From an uncultured Eubacterium sp. (lineage in GTDB: Bacteria > Bacillota > Clostridia > Lachnospirales > Lachnospiraceae), in the NCBI GenBank assembly GCA_947385875.1, contig CANDMV010000014.1:1-44199 (forward strand): a stretch of DNA of 44,199 nt, written 5' to 3'. Shown here in pieces: positions 16,964 to 24,497 of this stretch (within the stretch, counting starts at the first letter, position 1; every line of letters begins with the position of its first letter). Both the position numbers and the translations under genes were made by a program. A model generated the notes under the pieces. The model saw only the letters and a list, made by a program, of their open reading frames with translations. It did no database searches and had not been told where the DNA came from.

Positions 16964-17731
16964 ATGAATATTATTGAAACAAATAATCTTACAAAAACAT
17001 ATGCGGGCTTTACTGCGGTATCCGGAGTGAATCTTCACATACCGAAGGGAGCCGTCTATGGATTCTTAGGGCCGAATGGAGCAGGAAAGTCAACTACGAT
17101 GAAAATGTTTCTCGGCCTGACAAGACCTACAAGTGGTTCTTTTGTGGTTGACGGCAGACAATATCCGAAAGACCGGGTACAGATTTTAAAAGAGATAGGA
17201 TCTTTTATCGAAGCGCCTGCTTTTTATGGAAATCTAAGCGGCGAAGAAAATCTGGATATTATCCGTAAGATACTGGGGCTGCCTAAATCCGATGTCTTTG
17301 ACGCATTAGAGCTGGTTGGCCTGACACAGTATAAAGACAGGCTGGCGAAGAAATATTCTCTTGGAATGAAACAGAGATTAGGTCTTGCGGGAGCTCTGAT
17401 CGGCAGGCCGTCTATATTGATTCTGGATGAGCCGACAAACGGACTTGACCCGGTTGGCATTCATGAGATCAGAACACTGATTCGCTCGCTGCCGCAGAAA
17501 TTTGACTGTACGGTGCTGGTGTCGTCGCATCTGCTGTCTGAAATTGAACTGATGTCGGATTGGGTCGGCATTCTCAATCACGGTCATTTACTGTTTGAGG
17601 GAACACTTAATGAGCTGAAAACGGGTGCGGCAGCAAAGGGGTATCCGGTTGATAACTTAGAAGATACTTTTCTCGCACTGATTGAAGCTGATAATAAACA
17701 AAGAGGCAGGGTGTTTGAAAGAAAGAGATAG
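16964..17731 (+). CDS. Lantibiotic-immunity-type ABC exporter, ATP-binding protein (LanF-like)
   Basis: This 255-residue ABC ATPase has Walker A GPNGAGKST (about 36-44), the signature YSLGMKQRLGLAGAL, Walker B ILILDEPTNGLDP and switch SSHL. It fits the BcrA/LanF group that drives self-protection or resistance exporters against lantibiotics and related cell-wall-active peptides. Two ABC-2-like membrane subunits follow downstream. The divergent two-component system upstream supports regulated resistance. No lantibiotic precursor or modification enzyme is present, so this is probably resistance rather than producer immunity. The 3' end runs into a purine-rich echo of itself. Confidence 0.9.
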   Translation: MNIIETNNLTKTYAGFTAVSGVNLHIPKGAVYGFLGPNGAGKSTTMKMFLGLTRPTSGSFVVDGRQYPKDRVQILKEIGSFIEAPAFYGNLSGEENLDIIRKILGLPKSDVFDALELVGLTQYKDRLAKKYSLGMKQRLGLAGALIGRPSILILDEPTNGLDPVGIHEIRTLIRSLPQKFDCTVLVSSHLLSEIELMSDWVGILNHGHLLFEGTLNELKTGAAAKGYPVDNLEDTFLALIEADNKQRGRVFERKR

Positions 17732-18036
17732 AAAAGAAAAAGAAAAGAGAAAGAGATAAAAAGAGAAAGAAAAGAGAGAGGTAATAAAGAGATAGAAAAG
17801 AGATGATAAAATATAATTTGAAAAAATATAAGGATAATTAATTTGAAAATAAAAGGATGATAAAGATATAAATTCAATATGAAAAAACGGGATGCAAATA
17901 TGTGATTGAAAAAATATAAAATATAATTTTGATCTAAGAAATGGTAAATCTGCAATCGGGAAAATATAATTTTGATCTAAAAAAATAATAAATCTGCAAG
18001 CAGAAAAAATATAACAAATATAAGGAGTGAGTTAAG
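17732..18036 (+). repeat. Purine-rich echo of the exporter ATPase gene tail plus a 42-base AT-rich tandem repeat
   Basis: The gene ends GAAAGAAAGAGATAG, and related units follow: GAAAAGAGAAAGAGATAAAA, GAAAAGAGAGAGGTAATAAA and GAGATAGAAAAGAG. Each keeps a TAG or TAA. Further on, AAATATAATTTTGATCTAAG (17919) and AAATATAATTTTGATCTAAA (17962) head two ~42-base copies that end AAATCTGCAATCGGG and AAATCTGCAAGCAG. The 305-base gap holds no gene. The ribosome binding site of the next gene (AAGGAGTG) lies at its end. Confidence 0.8.
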
Positions 18037-18759
18037 ATGGGCTTTGGTTTGGAATGTAAAAAGGTTAAGCGTACAGGATTTGCCGTTTCATTTTTTTTCG
18101 GCGGGCTTTTAGCTGCAGCGGTGCCTGTACTGAATATGGCAGTCCGTTCTGCAAATTATTTGAGTATCCATGCTTCTCCGGTTCAGATCTTGATGAATGC
18201 GAACTGGCAGCTGATGGCGATGCTGAATGTGCTGCTCGCAGCATCAGGAGCCTGCCTGATGTATCACATAGAATATGCCGATGGAGCTGCTTCAAAAATG
18301 TGTGCTCTGCCGGTCAGAGAAAGCAGCATATTTTTTAGCAAGTTTGCTCTGATGGCTGTGATGTGTGTGGAAATTCTGGCGATTGAGACTGCGGGCATAT
18401 TGTTCTGTGTTGTTTATTGGTTTGAGATGTCTGATGAACTGTGGATCGAACTGATCAAAGGATTTGGCTATGCTGTGCTGCTTATGCTTCCGGCGGGGCT
18501 GTGTGCACTGTTGATTGCTTCGGCGTGCAGAAATATGTGGGTATCACTTGGAATCAGCGTGGTATGTATATTTACTGCTACATTGCTGCCGACAGATCAC
18601 TTTATATTGTCGCTGTTTCCATTTGCATTGCCGTTTCAGATGTCTTCAGGTATGCCGGAAAAAACAATTTATAATTTTATAATTGCAGCATTGGTAGAAA
18701 TTGCTGCGATTGCGGCTGTGAAGGTCACGTTATTGAAAGGAAGGAGACGGTTGGGATGA
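18037..18759 (+). CDS. Lantibiotic-immunity-type ABC exporter permease 1 (LanE-like)
   Basis: This 240-residue membrane protein has about six hydrophobic helices and the N-terminal FGLECKKVKRTG motif seen in ABC-2 permeases of lantibiotic immunity systems. It is Cys- and Met-rich in its helices. AAGGAGTGAG before the ATG supports the start. The last four bases overlap the start of the second permease (ATGA), so they are translationally coupled and probably form a heterodimer with the ATPase. The family assignment comes from size, topology and context; sequence in this family is poorly conserved. Confidence 0.8.
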   Translation: MGFGLECKKVKRTGFAVSFFFGGLLAAAVPVLNMAVRSANYLSIHASPVQILMNANWQLMAMLNVLLAASGACLMYHIEYADGAASKMCALPVRESSIFFSKFALMAVMCVEILAIETAGILFCVVYWFEMSDELWIELIKGFGYAVLLMLPAGLCALLIASACRNMWVSLGISVVCIFTATLLPTDHFILSLFPFALPFQMSSGMPEKTIYNFIIAALVEIAAIAAVKVTLLKGRRRLG

Positions 18760-19526
18760 GTTTTTTGGAGCTGATTGGGATAGAGGCGGGAAAGATACGC
18801 CGTTCTAAGATTTTATTGATTTTAGCGGCAGCAGTTGTCATTCTCTGGATTCCATCTATTATAAATGCTGATATAAATTTTGAAATGCAGGCAGAGGGAA
18901 TATCGCCGGAAAATAATTTTTTGATTCAGGGATTTATGGGAATGGCGTGGTTTATGTATCCGGCAAGCATGGTTGTGAGTACGGTTCTGCTGACCATGAC
19001 GGAAAGAAGCAGCCGGGGGATGTTAAAAATGCGTTCTCTTCCGGTGCATACCGCGAAGCTGTGTCTGGCAAAATTTGTGGTTCTGCTGACACTGGCGGCT
19101 TTACAGATCCTGCTGACGGTTGGAATGTATTTTGCGAGTGCTGGGATTGCGTCCGGGATGCAGAATTATGATTTTATTTTAGAGCCTTTCTTTGTATTCA
19201 AAGAAGCAGGAATGATATTTGCTGCATCCGTGCCGATGCTTGCATTGTTCTGGCTGTTGGCGGTATGTATTCAGACGCCCATATTTTCGATTGGGATTGG
19301 CCTTGCTCTCATTGTGCCTTCGGTTTTGATGATAAATACAAAATTTTGGTTTATATACCCAATGTCGTATCCGTTTTTTGTGATTACGGCTGAATATGGG
19401 AAAATAGCTGCCAATTTTACAACCGCGCAGGTCGATCTCATTCCGTGGCTGCCGGCAGCCGCCGTGATTACAGCGGCATGTCTGTTAATATCCTGCCTTT
19501 GCTTTGGGCAGGAAGAAAGGAGATAA
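18756..19526 (+). CDS. Lantibiotic-immunity-type ABC exporter permease 2 (LanG-like)
   Basis: This 256-residue protein has about six transmembrane segments and the typical start LIGIEAGKIRRSKILLIL, in which a short basic amphipathic stretch precedes the first helix. It overlaps the first permease gene by four bases. Together with the ATPase it forms a LanFEG-like exporter that would remove antimicrobial peptides from the membrane. The substrate is unknown. Confidence 0.8.
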   Translation: MSFLELIGIEAGKIRRSKILLILAAAVVILWIPSIINADINFEMQAEGISPENNFLIQGFMGMAWFMYPASMVVSTVLLTMTERSSRGMLKMRSLPVHTAKLCLAKFVVLLTLAALQILLTVGMYFASAGIASGMQNYDFILEPFFVFKEAGMIFAASVPMLALFWLLAVCIQTPIFSIGIGLALIVPSVLMINTKFWFIYPMSYPFFVITAEYGKIAANFTTAQVDLIPWLPAAAVITAACLLISCLCFGQEERR

Positions 19527-19531
19527 TTTAA

Positions 19532-19804
19532 ATGATAAATAAATTTTTGAACACTGTCAGTGTGCTGATGATGCTTGTACCGTGGACAATTCTTCCATTA
19601 AGATGCTTTGAGTGGGCGCTTAAGTCGCCTGCTGCTGAAATCATGATATCTTGTTATGCAGCTTTTATGATCTTTAGCGGGATATTTACAATTTATATTT
19701 ATGTCAAAAGAAATTTGCGAAACAACCTGATGAAGGTATGTTTGATTGTAAACGGCCTTTATGCAGTCTTTGGGATTGCTGCGTTTGGACTGATGGGGAT
19801 GTGA
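19532..19804 (+). CDS. Small membrane protein of the exporter operon
   Basis: This 90-residue protein has three hydrophobic stretches (about 9-25, 33-55 and 65-87) and no recognised domain. It starts five bases after the second permease stop, with a GGAGATAATTTAA site, so it is in the same operon. Small integral proteins of this kind occur beside peptide-resistance exporters and may be an accessory subunit, but no function can be assigned. A strong terminator follows at 19945. Confidence 0.65.
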   Translation: MINKFLNTVSVLMMLVPWTILPLRCFEWALKSPAAEIMISCYAAFMIFSGIFTIYIYVKRNLRNNLMKVCLIVNGLYAVFGIAAFGLMGM

Positions 19805-19944
19805 AACAATGTCAGTTACTTAAGCTTTTGTAATCGTTCAGATCGAGTGTTGCATTTATGGATACCCGGCCCGGAACCCTGCTGGTCTGGCCGCTGGAAC
19901 ACAGCATTGAGAAAGAATAAATGAAAACTGAATATACGCAGACG

Positions 19945-19990
19945 CGGCGTTCCTCTATCCCTGAATGGGAGAACAGGAACGCCGTTTTTT
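19945..19990 (+). terminator. Intrinsic terminator of the exporter operon
   Basis: CGGCGTTCCT and AGGAACGCCG (19945-19954, 19975-19984) form a 10-bp stem, the loop contains a second small stem (CCC/GGG), and six T residues follow at 19985-19990. Confidence 0.9.
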
Positions 19991-20080
19991 ATGTTCTCAT
20001 ATTACATTTGGTATGAAGGAGTCTCTCTGTTGAAGTTGTCTGCTGTGGCTGCCAGTTCTTTGTTGCGGAACTGATTGTAA

Positions 20081-20470
20081 CTAGAGCGTGTTTGTAAAAT
20101 GCTTTCTGTGAGATGTACCCACAGGGCATGATATGCTTCACACTTGTCTAAATCTCCGAGAGCACATGCCAAAAATTCTCAATGTACCCTGGTACACCTC
20201 CGGTTTTTGACATGCACTCTCGAAGATTTATCCGGCGCAATATAACCAGTTATTTAGTTTACGGTGTACTAGAGCGTGTTTGAAAAATCATTCCCGCGAT
20301 CTGCACTCCCCACTTTGCGGATCATTCATCCCAAATTTAATCAACATAGCCCGCTATGCCTCATAAATTTGGGATAAATTCTCCATATCATGCCCTGTGG
20401 GTACAAAGTGTGAAGCATATCATGCCCTGTGGGTACATCTCACGGAAAGCATTTTTCAAACACGCTCTAG
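20081..20470. mobile_element. Composite MITE-like inverted-repeat element
   Basis: The left end begins CTAGAGCGTGTTTGTAAAAT and continues through TGTACCCACAGGGCATGATA and GCTTCACACTT. The right end is the near-perfect reverse complement, ~65 bases in all. A third terminus CTAGAGCGTGTTTGAAAAAT lies inside at 20269, so two elements appear fused or nested. The interior holds two more palindromes: AAATCTCCGAGAGCACATGC with its partner ending GCACTCTCGAAGATTT, and ATCCCAAATTTA with TAAATTTGGGAT. No coding sequence is present, so it is non-autonomous. The sequence can fold almost entirely as hairpins. Confidence 0.85.
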
Positions 20471-20496
20471 CGGCATATATCCGTTCATATAAGTTA

Positions 20497-20829
20497 TCAT
20501 TCGTGGGTATTTAAATTTTTTAAATAAGGATTTTCAGGAATAAATACATTTATTTCTCCTGGAATATCTTTTCGCAGAACCATATCAATTACCTCATCAA
20601 TCTGATCTATGGAATATTCTGTATATGGTGCATATTCGCTATACATTTCCAAAGCGCCTGCACCACCCAGAATCACAACTTGTATTGGTGAACTTTCGCA
20701 TTCCCGCAGTGTATTGCTGTCACCAACAAATAACCGCTGCTGTGTTTTGTCATATTTTAATACAATGCTCCCAAGCCTATAAAAATCTTTTACTACAATA
20801 AATCTATCTTTTACTAATTTGTTCTGCAT
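20497..20829 (-). CDS. Hypothetical protein, partner of the RelA/SpoT-like gene
   Basis: This 110-residue protein has no recognised family. It begins MQNKLVKDRFIVVKDFY, has a hydrophobic central turn VVILGGAGALEMYSEY and ends with a charged tail. It overlaps the RelA/SpoT-like gene by 26 bases and follows it on the same strand, which suggests coupled translation. In known toxSAS modules a small antitoxin gene is adjacent to the alarmone-synthetase-like toxin, so an antitoxin role is possible. This is inferred from position only. Confidence 0.6.
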   Translation of the reverse strand: MQNKLVKDRFIVVKDFYRLGSIVLKYDKTQQRLFVGDSNTLRECESSPIQVVILGGAGALEMYSEYAPYTEYSIDQIDEVIDMVLRKDIPGEINVFIPENPYLKNLNTHE

Positions 20830-21310
20830 GAAGCACCTCCATGAAGTCTGATATTGATTTTATGGTTCCATTATCATATAACATACGCATTCTGGCAAGC
20901 AGGCTGTCTGACGCAGTCTTATAAGCAAGCTCATGGCTCCAGACGTTAAAATGATAATCTTTATCCGACCATAATTGAACCTCAATTTGATAGTGGAATT
21001 TATCAAGCTGGTAATATAAATGAACAGCTTGATATCCATCATAATTTTTCTTGCCCTCACGCAGATCTGCTATACGGAAATAGTCTGGATAATGATCGCT
21101 GTAATCGGAAACTTTCATTCTGATCCCGATCAAGTCGTTAAAGACAGTATTGAAACGCAGCCCTTTGTCTATGCCTTTATAATATTTACGGACAGTGGAT
21201 TCTTTAGATTTTATTCTCCAAGTATAATCAAACAAACATTCTTCCCTTATAAGGTCATTATAAAATTTTTCGGAATCAGCTATAACTACATTAAGGAGTG
21301 AATCTGTCAA
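20804..21310 (-). CDS. RelA/SpoT nucleotidyltransferase-domain protein (toxSAS-like), possibly 5'-truncated
   Basis: The reading frame matches the RelA/SpoT synthetase fold: RIKSKESTVRKYYKG (ATP-binding basic segment), DLIGIRM, YDGYQAVHLYY (stacking Tyr and His), IEVQLWS (the catalytic Glu of the usual ExQxR segment, though the Arg is replaced) and the closing WSHELAYK. There is no HD hydrolase or regulatory domain, so it is a stand-alone small alarmone synthetase type, 168 residues as called. The start is a TTG at 21310 without a clear ribosome binding site. The same frame stays open 28 codons further upstream to a TAG at 21395-21397 and looks protein-like, so the true 5' end may be lost. 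It could make (p)ppGpp or ppApp, or pyrophosphorylate tRNA as toxSAS toxins do. Confidence 0.65.
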   Translation of the reverse strand: MTDSLLNVVIADSEKFYNDLIREECLFDYTWRIKSKESTVRKYYKGIDKGLRFNTVFNDLIGIRMKVSDYSDHYPDYFRIADLREGKKNYDGYQAVHLYYQLDKFHYQIEVQLWSDKDYHFNVWSHELAYKTASDSLLARMRMLYDNGTIKSISDFMEVLHAEQISKR

Positions 21311-21321
21311 ATGAAGTTTAT

Positions 21322-21490
21322 TCAGGCTTTTTCCATAAGACGATCTAAATGATATTTTTTCAGCATATCTTCGGATGGAAGAAATGCCGTAATACTATTG
21401 GTGGACCATAAAAATATTATTGGTTGCTATAGATATGTTATAGATCTGCTTTTGATAAATATCAATGCAGAATTTTATAGTGAATTCTCC
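21322..21490 (-). pseudogene. Decayed coding remnant upstream of the RelA/SpoT-like gene
   Basis: Read on the minus strand from the MITE edge at 21490, one frame gives GEFTIKFCIDIYQKQ and then IYNISIATNNIFMVHQ before a TAG. A neighbouring frame continues LWSTNSITAFLPSED and MLKKYHLDRLMEKA to a TGA at 21322-21324. Loss of one T in the T5 run near 21415 would join them. I read this as the 3' end of a gene cut off by the element at 21491-21685 and frameshifted. The alternative is that the upstream frame belongs to the RelA/SpoT-like protein itself. Confidence 0.35.
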
Positions 21491-21685
21491 GTAACAGTTC
21501 AGCTCGGTACTTTGCATTTACTGCAAAGTACGTAAAAAAGCGTAAATTGAGCCAAGAGTGAATCCATTCTTCACTCCGTTTCGGTCGGTTCTGAACAAGC
21601 GCCACTGGTGCTTAGAACCCTTTCGCGAAGCGAACTTCCAATGGGCTGGATTCAGTAACAGTTCTGCCAAAGGCTGAACTGTTAC
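21491..21685. mobile_element. MITE-like element, copy 1 of 2
   Basis: It is bounded by inverted GTAACAGTTCAGC and GCTGAACTGTTAC. Near the left end is the palindrome TACTTTGCATTTACTGCAAA/GTA, and the interior has further hairpins (GAATCCA...TGGATTC-like arms). The left ~70 bases and both ends are shared with the element at 38966-39110. No coding sequence. Confidence 0.8.
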
Positions 21686-21714
21686 AATTCTCCAATAATT
21701 TTTCCATAAAATGT

Positions 21715-21743
21715 TTGAAAATCTTGTCCTAGTAGAGTATACT
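21715..21743 (+). promoter_or_regulatory. Predicted sigma-A promoter of the flavoprotein gene
   Basis: TTGAAA (21715-21720) and TATACT (21738-21743) are 17 bases apart, just outside the right end of the MITE-like element. The leader to the start codon at 21881 is about 130 bases and contains a CCACAGGGCG motif at 21749-21758. Confidence 0.6.
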
Positions 21744-21880
21744 ATATCCACAGGGCGTTTGTATGAAAAATGTTCTTCATTGGGGAAATAAGGCGGCAGG
21801 TCAGCTTATCTGTGCTGTCACGAAATAAGGAATGCCCAAGGATCAATGGATAAAAGTGTATGATTGAAAGGAGAAATTTT

Positions 21881-23056
21881 ATGCAGGTAACAATTTCAGA
21901 TTCCATCAAATATATCGGGGTAGATGATAAGGATATTGATTTATTTGAGAGTCAGTATGTCGTACCGGACGGAGTGACTTACAATTCTTATTTGATTTTA
22001 GATGAAAAGACAGCTTTAATGGATACCGTAGACGCGAGGAAAATGCAGGAATGGGAGCAGAATCTTCAGGAAGCATTAGGCGGCAGGAATCTGGATTATC
22101 TGGTGATCTCTCATCTGGAGCCTGATCACGCAGGAAGCATTGCAAGGCTGTTAGAACTGTACCCGGATACAGCCTTGGTAGGAAATGCAAAGACATTTCA
22201 AATGTTGCCGCAGTTTTTTGACATCACAGAGCATGATGAGAGGGTTGTAGTAAAAGAAGGAGATACGCTTTCTCTTGGTTCGCATACTTTGAATTTTTAT
22301 ATGGCGCCGATGGTGCATTGGCCGGAAGTAATGGTGACTTATGAAAGCAGCGAAAAAATATTGTTTTCTGCTGATGGATTCGGCAAGTTTGGCGCGATGG
22401 ATGCCAAGGATGATGAAGGCTGGGCATGTGAGGCAAGAAGATATTACTTTAACATTGTCGGCAGATATGGCACATCTGTGCAGGCATTGCTGAAAAAGGC
22501 GAGTGGTCTGGATATTTCGATGATCTGTCCTCTGCATGGGCCTATTTTAAAAGAAGATCTTGGTTATTATATCGGTCTGTACGATACATGGAGCAGCTAT
22601 CGCCCGGAAAATACAGGTGTTTTGGTTGCTTACGCTTCGATACATGGAAATACGGGAAAGGCAGCAGAAAAGCTGGCTGAGATGATACGCGCAAAAGGAG
22701 TAGAAAAGGTAGTAGTGAGCGATCTGGCAAGAGAAGATATGGCGGAAGTGATCGAGGATGCTTTCCGTTATGACCGTATGGTGCTGGCAGCTGCAAGCTA
22801 TGACGGCGGTGTCTTCCCATGTATGCAGGATTTTCTGAATCATCTGCAGAGCAAGGGTTATCAGAAGCGTACGGTCGGCATTTTGGAAAACGGTTCCTGG
22901 GGACCGACTGCCGGCAGGACGATGAAAGCACTTCTTGAGACAATGAAAAATGTATCGATTGTAGATCCTGTTGTGACGATTAAATCTACATTAAAAGAAG
23001 AGAACATGGCAGATCTGGAGGCTCTGGCTGATGCAATCGCACAGGCGGGCATGTAA
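21881..23056 (+). CDS. FprA-family A-type flavoprotein (flavodiiron protein)
   Basis: This 391-residue cytoplasmic enzyme has two domains. The N-terminal metallo-beta-lactamase-like domain has the di-iron ligands HLEPDH (H78, E80, D82, H83) and further His residues at MVHW and CPLHGP. The C-terminal flavodoxin domain (about 250-391) begins with the FMN phosphate loop ASIHGNTGKAAEKLA. Such proteins reduce O2 to water, or NO to N2O, and protect anaerobes. Electron donors (rubredoxin, NADH oxidoreductase) are not encoded nearby. I start at ATG 21881, because AAAGGAG lies just upstream, inside a longer frame from 21860. A strong 29-base echo of the gene end follows. Confidence 0.95.
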   Translation: MQVTISDSIKYIGVDDKDIDLFESQYVVPDGVTYNSYLILDEKTALMDTVDARKMQEWEQNLQEALGGRNLDYLVISHLEPDHAGSIARLLELYPDTALVGNAKTFQMLPQFFDITEHDERVVVKEGDTLSLGSHTLNFYMAPMVHWPEVMVTYESSEKILFSADGFGKFGAMDAKDDEGWACEARRYYFNIVGRYGTSVQALLKKASGLDISMICPLHGPILKEDLGYYIGLYDTWSSYRPENTGVLVAYASIHGNTGKAAEKLAEMIRAKGVEKVVVSDLAREDMAEVIEDAFRYDRMVLAAASYDGGVFPCMQDFLNHLQSKGYQKRTVGILENGSWGPTAGRTMKALLETMKNVSIVDPVVTIKSTLKEENMADLEALADAIAQAGM

Positions 23057-23127
23057 TTAGCTATATTTCACAGACGGACATGTAAACAGCCATATTGCAC
23101 AGGCAGATATGTAAATAGTCAATATGG
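23040..23127 (+). repeat. Gene-tail echo of the flavoprotein gene, 29-base period, three copies
   Basis: CACAGGCGGGCATGTAATTA (23040, spanning the stop), CACAGACGGACATGTAAACA (23069) and CACAGGCAGATATGTAAATA (23098) are each 29 bases apart and end in TATATTT, CATATTG and CAATATGG. Each copy keeps the ATGTAA context of the original stop codon. The remaining ~170 bases to the next gene contain a second simple repeat (TTGGCAAAAAATTTGCTTGG and similar) and no gene. Confidence 0.92.
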
Positions 23128-23299
23128 TAAAATTTTGTTTGATAAAAGATTTGTTTGGCAAAAAATTTGCTTGGCAAAAAATTTTTTAGATGAAAGTTTT
23201 GCTATGAAGAGAAAGAAAAGATGATAATGCGCACATGGCTTTTATTTTATGTAAAGTGGTGAGCAGAAAGCGCAGACAGTTTGAGAAAGAAAAGAGGTC

Positions 23300-24304
23300 A
23301 TGAAACGCATTACGTTAGAAGAATTAGAAAAAAAGCTGCGTGCAGAGTCTTACGAACGGCTCTGCACGTATGTTTATTCACAGATTGAAAATGGCAGGCT
23401 CAAGCCGGTAAAGGCATCGAAGACAAACGGGAAAAAGCCTGCGCTGTATCGGGAATACTGGGGGATTGAACCGGACAAAAATGACGGCATAGATTTGGAA
23501 AAGTTAAAAGAAGAATTAAAATATGGAATGAGCGCAAAGATTTCCGTGGATTATTATATGAAGCATTTAGATCAGTATGCTTCTGACCGCAGATGGGTAT
23601 TGATGCTGAATGATTATCTGCGGATGTGTCAGGGGATGAACGAGATGCCGGTTATTTCAAAAAACGAGCGCAGTTTTCAGATATGGGGCAGAGAGAAGTT
23701 TTTACAGCTGGAACAGGGAAAGAAAATATTAAAACGCTGTGGCATGGATGTCTCACAGCTTTCTTTTTATGAGACATCAGAACCGCTTGCCTATTACAGC
23801 AGGGAGCGCAGTGTTCCTCAAAATCTGCTGATTTTGGAAAATAAGGATACCTTTTACAGTATGCGGCGGCATTTGATAGAGGGCGGAGAGAGAATATTTG
23901 GGATTCCTTTTGGCACTCTGATCTATGGAGCGGGGAAAGGGATTCTTCGTTCTTTTCAGGATTTTGCCTTTTGCGTAGAGCCTTATATGAGGGCGGATGA
24001 AAATACGATTTTTTATTTTGGAGATCTGGATTACGAGGGGATTGGGATTTTTGAGCGGCTGGCGGAGTCGTTTGAAATGCCGATTCGACCGTTTGCGGCA
24101 GCGTATGAGCAAATGATGGATAAGGCTGGGGCAGTTTTAGATCTGCCGGAAACGAAGGAAAAACAGAACCGCAGGATTTCCGGGAAATTTTATGAGTTTT
24201 TTTCGGATGCAATGGTATGTAAGATGAAAGAACTGTTGGAAAGCGGGCGTTATATTCCGCAGGAGATTTTAAATATAGAGGACTTTAAAAATAGAGTGTA
24301 TTAA
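23300..24304 (+). CDS. jetD: Wadjet defence protein JetD (Toprim nuclease subunit)
   Basis: This 334-residue protein is the DUF2220/Toprim subunit of Wadjet, which cleaves the extruded DNA in this anti-plasmid/anti-phage system. The C-terminal Toprim motifs are visible: Glu180 in LLILENKDTF and the DxD pair D242/D244 in FGDLDYEG. The N-terminal half is a helical winged-helix-like arm. An AGAGG site lies eight bases before the ATG. It is first in the operon here, ahead of jetA, jetB and jetC, unlike the A-B-C-D order of the classical type I systems. The gene end is echoed downstream in 32-base units. Confidence 0.88.
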   Translation: MKRITLEELEKKLRAESYERLCTYVYSQIENGRLKPVKASKTNGKKPALYREYWGIEPDKNDGIDLEKLKEELKYGMSAKISVDYYMKHLDQYASDRRWVLMLNDYLRMCQGMNEMPVISKNERSFQIWGREKFLQLEQGKKILKRCGMDVSQLSFYETSEPLAYYSRERSVPQNLLILENKDTFYSMRRHLIEGGERIFGIPFGTLIYGAGKGILRSFQDFAFCVEPYMRADENTIFYFGDLDYEGIGIFERLAESFEMPIRPFAAAYEQMMDKAGAVLDLPETKEKQNRRISGKFYEFFSDAMVCKMKELLESGRYIPQEILNIEDFKNRVY

Positions 24305-24396
24305 GTATAGAAGATATGAAAAATAGAGTGTATTAAGTATAGAAGATATGAAAAATAGAGGACTTTAAGTATGGAATATAGAGGACATTAAATATA
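24278..24396 (+). repeat. Gene-tail echo of jetD, 32-base period, three to four copies
   Basis: The gene end contains AAAAATAGAGTGTATTAAGT. The next unit (24310) reads GAAGATATGAAAAATAGAGT then GTATTAAGTATA. The third (24342) reads GAAGATATGAAAAATAGAGG then ACTTTAAGTATG, and a shorter fourth follows (GAATATAGAGGACATTAAAT). Units are 32 bases and each keeps a TTAA stop context. The third unit resembles the first gene copy (GAGGACTTTAAAAATAGAG) by its GAGGACTTTAA. Confidence 0.92.
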
Positions 24397-24497
24397 GAAA
24401 ATCTAATAACGTATTTTAATTATAAAAGATCAAATGTGGCAGTCATGAAAACGTTTTTTAAATAAATGAGTCAGTATCTACGCGAAGAGGAAAAATC

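Larger units (their letters stand above)
19805..20496. other. Intergenic region after the exporter operon
   Basis: It holds the operon terminator (19945-19990), a composite MITE-like element (20081-20470) and little else. I see no gene in either strand. Confidence 0.7.

Noticed and set aside
16964..19804. Lantibiotic biosynthesis cluster
   Set aside because: No precursor peptide, dehydratase, cyclase or processing transporter is present; only a resistance-type exporter and its regulator.
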